A stretch of DNA of 5,823 nt. It comes from Pseudomonadota bacterium (lineage in GTDB: Bacteria; Pseudomonadota; Gammaproteobacteria; Xanthomonadales; Xanthomonadaceae). How positions within the stretch are numbered: the first letter of the stretch is position 1; every line of letters starts with the position of its first letter. A program made the translations under genes and the position numbers. The stretch covers positions 1-5,823 of the forward strand of contig JAFAFD010000057.1 in assembly GCA_023423675.1 (NCBI GenBank), given 5' to 3'. Below the pieces are notes generated by a model, which saw only the letters and a list, made by a program, of their open reading frames with translations, did not search any database and was not told the origin of the DNA. Positions 1 through 5,811 of this stretch are shown here, piece after piece.

Positions 1-643
1 CCCGCATCCCACTGAACACCGATTCCGCCGCAAACCCCACGCCCCCCAGCAGCACGCCGAAGTACACCACCGTGGCCACCACGAACGCATAACCCGCCGC
101 CACCGCCGCGCCATCGCGCTGGATGAACCCGATCGCGAACGACATCAGCGCCAGCGCGGGCAGGGTGTTGCTGAAGGGAATCGGCCCCGCCGGCGCCATC
201 AACAACAGCGTGGCAAACACCAGCGCCAGGTTGTTCAACCGCATCATCTTCTTAGAGCGCACCATCACCGCCAGCCGCATCGGCTGCGACAGCCGCTCCA
301 TGCGGTGCACCCACTTCAGGGCGCGGCCCAGGTTGGCCTTCAGCTTCTCGGTCGCCACCTCGCGCTCGGCCAGGCGGCGCGGTACCCACAGCGGGCGGTC
401 GCGTACGCGGCTCAGGCCGATCAGCAGGATGGACGCACCGAACACCGTGCTCAGCCCGGGAATCGACACCGGAATCAGGAAGATCGCCGAGAGCAGGATC
501 ACGATCAGCATCAGCCCCTCATCGCCCAGCGCCTGCAGCAGCGTACCCACGCGGATCTGCTCGCCGGGCAGGCCGTGGATCAGGTCTTCAATCTGCTCGG
601 CCAGCGGTGCGGTGTCGGTGGCCTCGGGGGCGCGGTAGGTCAT
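1..643 (-). CDS. ExoD-family exopolysaccharide synthesis membrane protein (3' end cut by window)
   Basis: Reading the minus strand from the ATG at 643 gives 214 open codons to the window edge. Seen: a hydrophilic N-terminus; a hydrophobic hairpin at about residues 43-78 broken by P58, P62 and the IPGLST stretch (61-66); a basic amphipathic middle (79-136); and hydrophobic segments at about 139-154 and 161-205, with a P-x-S-N-T-L-P stretch (156-162) and Q-R-D-G (175-178). This layout matches the ExoD family of inner-membrane proteins, known from rhizobial exopolysaccharide synthesis and alkali tolerance; their biochemical role is unsettled. Family members are about 200 residues, so the stop probably lies just outside. 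An in-frame ATG ten codons upstream (673) has an AGGA about 8 nt before it. I prefer 643, which has GGAG about 10 nt upstream, but the start is uncertain. It is divergent from the phosphatase gene. Confidence 0.85.
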   Translation of the reverse strand, partial: MTYRAPEATDTAPLAEQIEDLIHGLPGEQIRVGTLLQALGDEGLMLIVILLSAIFLIPVSIPGLSTVFGASILLIGLSRVRDRPLWVPRRLAEREVATEKLKANLGRALKWVHRMERLSQPMRLAVMVRSKKMMRLNNLALVFATLLLMAPAGPIPFSNTLPALALMSFAIGFIQRDGAAVAAGYAFVVATVVYFGVLLGGVGFAAESVFSGMR

Positions 644-812
644 GCGTCTGGATCTCCAGGGTAGGGCGGTCATGGGGGCCGTCCTGCGGTGGGGGGCGCA
701 CAGGCTTTGCGAGTATCCCTGCGGCGGCGCCCGGCGGTATGAACCGCGCATGAGGCGGGCAGGTGCACGACTGCCCTAAAATAGCGGTCCCCACTTGCAA
801 GGTTGGACGTTG
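644..812. promoter_or_regulatory. Divergent intergenic region between exoD-like gene and yidA
   Basis: This non-coding stretch separates two genes that point away from each other, so it should hold both promoters. The best -10-like sequence for the phosphatase is TAAAAT at 777-782, which would start the transcript a little before the ATG at 813; I see no good -35 box at the right spacing. On the minus strand, GATACT at 717-712 is a weak -10 candidate for the exoD-like gene, also without a well spaced -35. No clear operator palindrome is visible. The location is firm; the individual boxes are guesses. Confidence 0.4.
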
Positions 813-1646
813 ATGGACATGGGCCGCAGGCAATCGACCATCGCACTGGTCGCCATCGATATGGATGGCACCCTGCTGGACCCCGCCCACAAGCTCACCG
901 AGCGGGCCAAGGCGGCCATCGCGCAGGCACGCGCGCTGGGCGTGCATATCGTGCTGACCAGCGGCCGCCCCGTGTCCGGCCTGGCGCCGTTCCTGCAGGA
1001 GCTGGGCATCAACGGCGACGATGACTACTGCATCGCCTGCAACGGCGGCCTGGTGCGGCGCCTGGGCACCGGCGAGAACGTGGCCGAGTTCCCGCTCAGC
1101 TTCGAAGACTTCCGCTACTGCGAACAGGTCGCGCGCGATATCGGCGTGCACTTCCAGGCCCTCGATGGCCAGCGCCTGTACACGCCGAACCAGGACATCA
1201 GCCGCTACACCGTCATCGACTCGCACCTCTCGCACGTGCCGCTGTCGTACCGCCGCGTGGAGGACATGGACCCGTCGACGTCTTTCATCAAGCTGATGAT
1301 GATCGACGAGCCCGAGGTGCTGGACGCGGCCATCGGCCGCCTGCCGGCTGAACTGACCGAGCGCTTCGCCGTGCTGAAGAGCGCGCCGTTCTTCCTGGAA
1401 GTGTTCGACCACCGCGCCGGCAAGGGGCCGAGCCTTCAGAAGCTGGCCGAGCACCTGGGCATCGACTGCGCCAACGTCATGGCCATCGGCGACCAGGAAA
1501 ACGACCTGACCATGCTGCAGTTCGCCGGCACCAGCGTGGCGATGGGCAACGCCATCGACGCAGTAAAGGCAGTGGCGCGTTTTGAAACGACCACCAATTC
1601 CGACGATGGCGTGGCCAAGGCCATCGAACGGTTCGTGTTGCAGTAA
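813..1646 (+). CDS. yidA: Cof-type HAD-IIB sugar phosphatase, YidA-like
   Basis: Predicted 277-residue cytosolic Mg-dependent phosphatase of the haloacid dehalogenase superfamily, subclass IIB. E. coli YidA hydrolyses small sugar phosphates. Visible motifs are motif I D-M-D-G-T (D16 nucleophile, D18 acid/base), motif II L-T-S-G-R-P (T49), motif III lysine K204 in G-K-G-P, and motif IV G-D-Q-E-N-D (D227, D231). The C2B cap lies between about residues 85 and 200. Near-identical stretches to remembered YidA include DYCI, FHALD, MMIDEP, VLKSAP, MAIGDQEND and VAMGNAI, and length is close (E. coli about 270). I chose the ATG at 813, with AAGG about 10 nt upstream. An ATG at 819 is also possible; the in-frame TTG at 795 has no ribosome site. 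A 333-nt gap with hairpins follows, so it is probably transcribed alone. Physiological substrate is not evident. Confidence 0.94.
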   Translation: MDMGRRQSTIALVAIDMDGTLLDPAHKLTERAKAAIAQARALGVHIVLTSGRPVSGLAPFLQELGINGDDDYCIACNGGLVRRLGTGENVAEFPLSFEDFRYCEQVARDIGVHFQALDGQRLYTPNQDISRYTVIDSHLSHVPLSYRRVEDMDPSTSFIKLMMIDEPEVLDAAIGRLPAELTERFAVLKSAPFFLEVFDHRAGKGPSLQKLAEHLGIDCANVMAIGDQENDLTMLQFAGTSVAMGNAIDAVKAVARFETTTNSDDGVAKAIERFVLQ

Positions 1647-1658
1647 GCCATTGCTCCG

Positions 1659-1719
1659 GTAGATGCCAACCTTGGTTGGCACACGTAGAAGCAAAGCGCC
1701 GACCAAGGTCGGCCTCTAC
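1659..1719. repeat. SMAG/REP-type inverted hairpin pair downstream of yidA
   Basis: Two GTAG-headed palindromic units stand in opposite orientation. The first begins with GTAG at 1659 and forms an 8-bp stem (1664-1671 with 1674-1681, loop TT). The second is on the other strand: a 7-bp stem (1698-1704 with 1707-1713, loop AA) ending in CTAC at 1716-1719. The left 22 bases match the reverse complement of the right 22 at 19 positions, so the whole could also fold as one large hairpin. A further GTAG lies at 1685-1688 between them. This head-stem design matches the SMAG repeats of S. maltophilia and REP elements generally. It begins 12 nt after the yidA stop and could protect or end that transcript; no T-run follows, so intrinsic termination is not clear. 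Confidence 0.85.
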
Positions 1720-1979
1720 CAAGCCCGCACGATACCCGCGTATAACCGCGCTGTACCACGGTGCAATGGTGCGCGCGGCACGGCAGTGCAACACTGCCGC
1801 CCGTCGAAGCCACCCCCTCGCCTCACCCGGCAGTTGAGCGTCTTCTGCTGCCCCTGATCGGCGCGAACCGCGCCGCTCCCCCTTCAACGCAACCGCATTC
1901 CAGCCACAGCATCGCCGCCGGTGCTGCCACGCGCTGGGCATGCGCCTGCGTCCTCTTCCCCCTGCACCTGGATCTGGCC
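1720..1979 (+). promoter_or_regulatory. Non-coding leader before the TonB-dependent receptor
   Basis: These 260 bases separate the SMAG pair from the receptor start. I see no gene; the receptor frame stays open upstream to an ATG at 1761 but encodes nothing like a signal peptide. A weak -10-like TATAAC sits at 1741-1746 without a convincing -35. There are two perfect dyads: a strong one at 1781-1799, listed separately, and a 6-bp stem at 1860-1874 (loop AAC). I found no Fur-box-like AT-rich palindrome and no recognisable cobalamin riboswitch, so the sequence gives no iron or B12 clue about regulation. Confidence 0.35.
1781..1799. promoter_or_regulatory. Perfect 8-bp dyad in receptor leader (possible operator or mRNA hairpin)
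   Basis: CGGCAGTG at 1781-1788 and CACTGCCG at 1792-1799 are perfect reverse complements separated by CAA. It lies 181 nt before the receptor start and has no GTAG head, so it is not a SMAG unit, and no T-run follows. It could bind a dimeric regulator or form a hairpin in the leader RNA. Function is inferred from position only. Confidence 0.35.
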
Positions 1980-4286
1980 ATGAACCCTCCACCCACGCCC
2001 CTGCTCGCCCTGGCACTCAGCACGGCCCTCGCCGCACCGGCCTACGCCGCCGAAGCCAACGACGCCCCCACCACCCTCAATGCCCTGCAGGTCATCGCCA
2101 CGCCGCGTGGCGCCGCCGTCGCGCCCACGCAGGTGGTCGGCCCCAACCGCTACATCATCAATGCCGCCGATCTCGATGGCATGGTCACCGGCAACAACGG
2201 GCTGGCCATGCTCAAGGCCGTGCCCGGTGCCAGCTACACCGCCACCGATGGCCTGGGCCTGGATATCTCCGCCACCAGTCTGTTCGTGCGCGGCTTCCGC
2301 ATGAATGAAATGGGCATCACTTTCGAAGGCGTGCCGCTGAACGACAGCGGCTTCCTCTCGCTTACCGGCACCAGCGTGGTGAACGTCGGTGTGCCCGATG
2401 GCATCGGCGCGATCACCGTCAGCCCGGGCGGCGCGCCGGTCAGCGTGTTTTCCAGCAGCGCCAACGGTGGCAGCCTGGAATATCGTCTGCGCGACCTGCA
2501 GGACACGCCCAGCCTGCGCATCAAGCAGGGCGTGGGCAGCAACCGCACGCTGGTCACCACGGTGTCCGCGCAGACCGGTCAGCTGGGCGAGCACGGCCCG
2601 AAAGTGCTGGTCGACCTGCAGCGCGTCTCGGCGGACAAGTACCAGGGCGCAGGCACGCAGGACTTTCTGCGCGGCAACCTGAAGGCGCAGCAGGATGTGG
2701 CGTGGGGTGACTTCACCGTCTTCGCCTCCGACAGCAAGGCCAAAGTCTGGGGCTACAACAACATCTCCTTCGACATGATCCGCAAGCTGGGCTGGAAGGC
2801 CGACAGCTTCTATCCCGATTACGCGTGGGCGTACTACGTCGCCTCGCCAGAGAACGCGGATAAGTCCTGCGGTGCTTATACCTGCGGCGAGCTGTCCGAA
2901 CTGATTCCCTACGACACCGGCCAGATCACCCGCGACCGCGTGGCGTCCATCAACCACCGCTTCCAGATCACGCCCGCGCTCAGCGGCAACCTGCAGCTGT
3001 ACAACGCCAACAGCCACACCCAGGCCACGCTGACCGACCCCACCGTGCCGTCGCCCAACGGCGCACCGTTCTCCGAACAGGTGCAGACCCCGCGCGTGAA
3101 CCGCCTCGGTGGCATGGCCAACCTGCAGTTCGAGGTCGGCGCGCACACACTCACCGCAGGCTTCTGGCAGGAACAGAGCAAGGCCGCCGCCCGCACCGAC
3201 TGGTACCAGCAGCCGCTGCTGGGGCAGGGCAAGCCGCTGAAGGCCACCGGCCCGTTCGATGTGTATGGTCCGGCCTTCCTCACCGACAACGCCTCGCGCT
3301 GGGTCACCCGCTCGCAGCAGTTCTACCTGCACGATGACATCGCGCTGAGCGACACGCTGAAACTGGGCGTCGGCTTCAAGGCCGTGGATTTCCGCACCGA
3401 AGGCGGCGGCCTCGGCGACGCGCCGGATCGCCCGGTATATGGCGCGCTGCGTGCCAAGGACAACTTCCTGCCGCACGTTTCGCTGTTCTGGAGCCCCAGC
3501 GAAACGACCGATGCCTTTATCGACATCGCCAACACCATGAATGGCTATCGCGTGGCCCAGCGCGGCAACATCGGCTACACCGCCTCGGCGTGGACGATCA
3601 GCGACCAGGACGAGTTCGACCGCGTGGCTGGCACGCTGCGGCCGGAGAAGAACTGGAACTTCACCGTGGGCGCAACGCATCGCTTCGAGCGGCTGACGCT
3701 GACGGGTGATGTGTTCTACAACGATATCCGCAACCGCTTGCTGTCGGCGGCCATCGGCACGCAGTTCGCGCAGATCAACACCGTGCGGCTGATGCCGAAG
3801 ATGCACGTGATTGGTGCGGACCTGGGCATTACCGCGGACCTGAGTGAGCGTGTGCAGTTCTACCAGGGCGTGGCCGTGGCCCGCTCGTACTACGGCAGTG
3901 ATTTGGTAGTGGGCGATACCGTGTACCCCATCAAGGGCAACGCCCAGCCCGGTTACCCGCAAGTCTCGCTGGTGAGCGACCTGTCCGCACACTTTGGTGA
4001 GTGGCGCTTTGGTGCCACCAGCACCTCGTACCTGCGCCAGCCGTTTACGTACGAGAACGACATCCGCGTGCCCACGTTCTGGCAGGTGAACACGTACGCC
4101 GCGTACACGCTGGGCGAGAGCAGTGTGCTGCCGGGGCTGGAACTGCGGCTGGATGTGAGCAACCTGTTCAACCGCAACAACATCGGCACCGCCACGATTG
4201 CCGGCTCCTCGTTCTCGGGCGATTACCAGACCCTGCAGCGCAGCGCCCCACGGCAGGTGATGTTCAGTACCGCAATGCAGTTCTAA
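1980..4286 (+). CDS. TonB-dependent outer-membrane receptor, substrate unknown
   Basis: Predicted 768-residue precursor of an active outer-membrane transporter energised by TonB-ExbB-ExbD. A signal peptide (hydrophobic L8-A19, A-Y-A cleavage site ending at A23) has no lysine or arginine in its n-region, which is unusual. A TonB-box-like L-Q-V-I-A-T follows at 36-41. The plug spans about 45-172, with V-R-G-F at 103-106 and the closing G-G-S-L-E-Y at 163-168, where many receptors have G-G-x-I-N. The rest is a barrel with alternating aromatic strands ending in the expected terminal F768. There is no N-terminal signalling domain of the FecA type. C297 and C302 lie in a probable surface loop and may form a disulfide. 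The ATG at 1980 is chosen because it directly begins the signal peptide; GGA lies 7 nt upstream. The in-frame ATG at 1761 would add 73 unlikely residues. No neighbour indicates the ligand; siderophore, cofactor or organic phosphate/sugar uptake are all possible. Confidence 0.92.
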   Translation: MNPPPTPLLALALSTALAAPAYAAEANDAPTTLNALQVIATPRGAAVAPTQVVGPNRYIINAADLDGMVTGNNGLAMLKAVPGASYTATDGLGLDISATSLFVRGFRMNEMGITFEGVPLNDSGFLSLTGTSVVNVGVPDGIGAITVSPGGAPVSVFSSSANGGSLEYRLRDLQDTPSLRIKQGVGSNRTLVTTVSAQTGQLGEHGPKVLVDLQRVSADKYQGAGTQDFLRGNLKAQQDVAWGDFTVFASDSKAKVWGYNNISFDMIRKLGWKADSFYPDYAWAYYVASPENADKSCGAYTCGELSELIPYDTGQITRDRVASINHRFQITPALSGNLQLYNANSHTQATLTDPTVPSPNGAPFSEQVQTPRVNRLGGMANLQFEVGAHTLTAGFWQEQSKAAARTDWYQQPLLGQGKPLKATGPFDVYGPAFLTDNASRWVTRSQQFYLHDDIALSDTLKLGVGFKAVDFRTEGGGLGDAPDRPVYGALRAKDNFLPHVSLFWSPSETTDAFIDIANTMNGYRVAQRGNIGYTASAWTISDQDEFDRVAGTLRPEKNWNFTVGATHRFERLTLTGDVFYNDIRNRLLSAAIGTQFAQINTVRLMPKMHVIGADLGITADLSERVQFYQGVAVARSYYGSDLVVGDTVYPIKGNAQPGYPQVSLVSDLSAHFGEWRFGATSTSYLRQPFTYENDIRVPTFWQVNTYAAYTLGESSVLPGLELRLDVSNLFNRNNIGTATIAGSSFSGDYQTLQRSAPRQVMFSTAMQF

Positions 4287-4290
4287 CGGC

Positions 4291-4330
4291 GGGGTCGGAT
4301 CCCTCCGTGCATGTGGAGGGCTCTGACCCC
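4291..4330 (+). repeat. GGGGTC-family long palindrome, copy A
   Basis: The left arm GGGGTCGGATCCCTCC (4291-4306) pairs with the right arm GGAGGGCTCTGACCCC (4315-4330) around an 8-nt loop. Fourteen of 16 positions pair; mismatches are at arm positions 7 (G-T) and 10 (T-C). It starts 4 nt after the receptor stop, so it could cap that transcript, but no T-run follows. I define the plus orientation as having the GATCCC arm first. Confidence 0.8.
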
Positions 4331-4353
4331 ATCACCGTGAAACCTGCAATCCG

Positions 4354-4376
4354 GTAGCGCCGGGCCATGCCCGGCG
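4354..4376 (+). repeat. SMAG/REP-type single hairpin
   Basis: GTAG at 4354-4357 is followed immediately by a perfect 8-bp stem, CGCCGGGC (4358-4365) with GCCCGGCG (4369-4376), around a CAT loop. It is a single unit with a different stem sequence from the pair after yidA, as expected for a family that conserves the head and the fold. It sits between two inverted GGGGTC palindromes. Confidence 0.8.
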
Positions 4377-4402
4377 AAATGTCTCCGGCGCACGCATCAC
4401 CC

Positions 4403-4441
4403 GGGGTCAGAGCCCTTTGCTCCGCAAAGGGATCCGACCCC
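4403..4441 (-). repeat. GGGGTC-family long palindrome, copy B (inverted relative to A)
   Basis: Arms GGGGTCAGAGCCCTTTGC (4403-4420) and GCAAAGGGATCCGACCCC (4424-4441) are 18 nt each around a TCC loop. Sixteen of 18 positions pair, with mismatches at positions 7 (A-C) and 10 (G-A). Here the GAGCCC arm comes first, so this copy is reversed relative to copies A, C and D. Its arms share the TCGGATCC variant with copy A. Confidence 0.85.
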
Positions 4442-4516
4442 TCCCTTTGCCGCACTTTGCACAACCCGCACTGATATTCCGGCACCAACGCAAGGTTCCC
4501 ACAATGTTGCTGGGGC

Positions 4517-4900
4517 ATGCTGTCCACCATGGCCCATCCCGATCCCGTCTACCTGCCCACCCGCCCGCGTGCCCACGGACGCCCGCGCCCGGTGCCCTAC
4601 GCGGCGCCGACGGTCGATCTCAAAGCCGAATACCAGTTCTGGCAGGCCTACGAACGCCTCGTGCGCCCCCTCCCGGGCGGTGGCCTTCGCCTGGCCTGGC
4701 TGGTCTTCCAGAACGTCTACCGCGCCCGCGAACGCTTCCCCGATGACACCCACGAAGCCGCGCTCGCACGCGTCCTCTTCGGCAGCAACATGACGGCGAA
4801 GCGCGCCACCGAGCTGCAGGACCTCTACGGCCTCGTCAGCCGCCGCCTGGCCACCGTCGCTGCCCGGGGTCAGATCCCTTTCCGCAGGAATGGGCTCTGA
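4517..4900 (+). CDS. Hypothetical protein, 127 aa, C-terminus formed by a repeat
   Basis: I do not recognise this protein. It has a proline/arginine-rich N-terminus (about residues 6-32), then a helix-prone region rich in aromatic and charged residues (about 35-113; EYQFWQAYERL, WLVFQNVYRARERF, ELQDLYGLVSRRL). There is no signal peptide or membrane segment, so it is probably cytosolic, and basic overall. Codons have the high G/C third position of neighbouring genes up to residue 116. Residues 117-127 and the TGA are encoded by GGGGTC copy C, where codons such as AGG and GGG appear, so the native C-terminus was probably altered. The start is uncertain: ATG 4517 or the in-frame ATG 4529 four codons later; neither has a good ribosome site (TGGGG at 4511-4515 is too near the first). 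It lies 62 nt before the next gene on the same strand. Confidence 0.65.
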   Translation: MLSTMAHPDPVYLPTRPRAHGRPRPVPYAAPTVDLKAEYQFWQAYERLVRPLPGGGLRLAWLVFQNVYRARERFPDDTHEAALARVLFGSNMTAKRATELQDLYGLVSRRLATVAARGQIPFRRNGL

Positions 4901-4904
4901 CCCC
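4866..4904 (+). repeat. GGGGTC-family long palindrome, copy C, overlapping the end of a CDS
   Basis: Arms at 4866-4883 and 4887-4904 surround a GCA loop. Sixteen of 18 positions pair; mismatches are at position 10 (T4875-C4895) and position 14 (T4879-T4891). The outer arms read GGGGTCAGATCCC and GGGCTCTGACCCC. The TGA inside the right arm (4898-4900) is the stop codon of the upstream gene. At 39 nt, with arm 18, loop 3, arm 18, it has the same architecture as copy B. Confidence 0.85.
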
Positions 4905-4962
4905 ACCTCACGGCGTATCGTAGAGACGCGGCCCTCCATCCGCGCCAACGCAGCAAACGCCG

Positions 4963-5259
4963 ATGCCTCTGCCCCCAGGTCGGTACCGCATCCTCACCTA
5001 CCGCGAGTTCCACGATCTGCCGCAGCTGATGTGGGTGGCCGATGAGGCTTCACGCCAGTGGCTGCTCGATTGCCCCTTTGACGATGCGCTGGATGACTAC
5101 GCAGCCGAATACCGCGTGCACACCGTGGGCACCGATGTGGAAGACGCAGTGGAACCGTGGGAGGAGCACGCACAAGGTCTGCTGCCCATGGTCGGTACCG
5201 TGCCAGTAGCTGCCCTCCAGTTCGACGCCACCCACCGCGCCTCCTTCCACATTGCGTAG
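4963..5259 (+). CDS. Hypothetical protein, 98 aa, acidic
   Basis: I do not recognise this small protein. It begins MPLPPGRYRILTYREF and has an acidic centre (D-C-P-F-D-D-A-L-D-D-Y at about 36-46; D-V-E-D-A-V-E-P-W-E-E at about 58-68), one cysteine (C37) and several tryptophans. There is no signal peptide or membrane segment, so it is probably cytosolic. Third positions are mostly G/C, which supports a real gene. The ATG at 4963 lacks a clear Shine-Dalgarno sequence. It follows the 127-residue gene by 62 nt on the same strand, with palindrome C between them, so shared transcription is possible but not shown. It ends convergent with the gene at 5308-5784. Its charge and size would also suit a partner-binding protein, but nothing in the sequence shows that. 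Confidence 0.6.
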   Translation: MPLPPGRYRILTYREFHDLPQLMWVADEASRQWLLDCPFDDALDDYAAEYRVHTVGTDVEDAVEPWEEHAQGLLPMVGTVPVAALQFDATHRASFHIA

Positions 5260-5269
5260 CACCAAACCC

Positions 5270-5293
5270 GTAGAGTCGAGCTTGCTCGACTAG
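5270..5293 (+). repeat. SMAG/REP-type single hairpin between convergent genes
   Basis: GTAG at 5270-5273 is followed by a perfect 8-bp stem, AGTCGAGC (5274-5281) with GCTCGACT (5284-5291), around a TT loop. It occupies half of the 48-nt gap between two convergent genes, where a hairpin could act on both transcripts. No T-run is present on either side, so it is not a classic intrinsic terminator. Confidence 0.8.
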
Positions 5294-5307
5294 GCCACGC
5301 CCACCAC

Positions 5308-5784
5308 CTATCCCCCAAACACACAACGCTCCCCCGGCGGCACGCCCTCCACAACGTCCCGCAACCGAGCCTCCAGCCACGACGGCTCCTCGCGCTCCCC
5401 CATCGATCCCGCAGGGCCAGGCTCCTCCACCAGCCATTGCTGGAAGCTCTCCAGCAGCCGCGCAACATCCGGCGCACGCGTAAGCGCATCCGACGGCATC
5501 CGCAGCAGCACACGCGCGGGCGCGTTCTCCACCTCCATCACCGCCACGCCCTTGCAGCGAATCTCGAACGAGCCCGCGCCATCAGAGCGCGCATGGAACG
5601 AAAGCCCCTGCAGTGCCTGGCTCGACGCATAGCCCATCGCCTGGCTGCGCAGCAGTCGGTACTCAACCACCGGCAGCTTCCGGTAAGCCGACACCTCATC
5701 GCCTGCAGGCGCGGGCCACTGCATCCACACCGCACCGGCCAACCCCACGCACAGCACCGCCAGGGCGAAATACCACTGCTTCAT
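5308..5784 (-). CDS. Small exported or membrane-anchored hypothetical protein, 158 aa
   Basis: I do not recognise the family. The N-terminus is a signal peptide or anchor: K2, a hydrophobic core at about 5-23, and an A-P-A site at 25-27 that would suit signal peptidase I before GDE. C12 lies inside the core without a lipobox (A-V-L before it), so it is not a lipoprotein. The mature part has a mixed region with a G-S-F-E-I-R-C-K-G stretch (71-79), a hydrophobic strand (about 80-95), helix-prone segments (about 105-121 and 136-146), and C154 near the end. C77 and C154 could pair in the periplasm. The start at 5784 is well supported by GGAGG 6 nt upstream. It is convergent with the gene at 4963-5259; its upstream side runs into GGGGTC copy D within about 30 nt. 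Confidence 0.75.
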   Translation of the reverse strand: MKQWYFALAVLCVGLAGAVWMQWPAPAGDEVSAYRKLPVVEYRLLRSQAMGYASSQALQGLSFHARSDGAGSFEIRCKGVAVMEVENAPARVLLRMPSDALTRAPDVARLLESFQQWLVEEPGPAGSMGEREEPSWLEARLRDVVEGVPPGERCVFGG

Positions 5785-5790
5785 CCCACA

Positions 5791-5795
5791 CCTCC
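5791..5795 (-). promoter_or_regulatory. Strong ribosome binding site fixing the start at 5784
   Basis: On the minus strand GGAGG is followed by six bases and then ATG. It is the best Shine-Dalgarno match in the window and decides the start of the exported protein gene. Confidence 0.75.
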
Positions 5796-5811
5796 ATCAA
5801 CCCAAGCCGCC

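Larger units (their letters stand above)
4287..4516. other. Repeat-rich intergenic gap
   Basis: No gene is supported in these 230 bases. Their content is a GGGGTC palindrome 4 nt after the receptor stop, one SMAG hairpin, a second GGGGTC palindrome in the opposite orientation, and then about 75 bases before the next gene. In that last part CCCTTTGC (4443-4450) repeats a piece of the preceding palindrome arm (4413-4420). GATATT at 4473-4478 is the most -10-like sequence before the gene at 4517, but no properly spaced -35 is visible. Confidence 0.7.

Noticed and set aside
123..664. Two plus-strand open frames over the exoD-like gene
   Set aside because: They are Arg/Ser- or Gln/His-rich shadows; the minus-strand frame has hydrophobic segments and motifs of the ExoD family.
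588..1706. 372-codon open frame on the minus strand opposite yidA
   Set aside because: It is the antisense shadow of a strongly supported HAD phosphatase in GC-rich DNA; its translation is rich in His, Arg, Gly and Val with no recognisable domain, and it also overlaps the start of the exoD-like gene in another frame.
1761..1979. 73-codon N-terminal extension of the receptor
   Set aside because: The frame is open, but the extension would bury the signal peptide internally and does not look like a signalling domain or a pre-sequence.
1884..3992. 702-codon open frame on the minus strand opposite the receptor
   Set aside because: Long antisense frames are common opposite GC-rich genes. The sense frame has a signal peptide, plug and barrel; the antisense product shows only low-complexity Gly/Ala/Val/His/Arg composition.
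4291..4330. Copy A as an intrinsic terminator of the receptor gene
   Set aside because: The stem is strong and well placed, but no T-run follows and the same unit occurs in other contexts, including inside a coding frame, so a repeat is the better label.
4291..4904. CRISPR-like array from the repeated GGGGTC units
   Set aside because: Units are few, differ in orientation, are unevenly spaced, and one lies within a gene; no cas genes are present.
4920..4944. Possible fourth SMAG unit starting with GTAGAG
   Set aside because: The only following stem is 5 bp (4927-4931 with 4940-4944) with an 8-nt loop, much weaker than the true SMAG units here.
4264..4948. Minus-strand open frames across the repeat cluster and the 127-residue gene
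   Set aside because: They run through palindromes and repeat the same short peptides (such as GSDP and LTPG) because the repeats are read in translation; no domain is visible.
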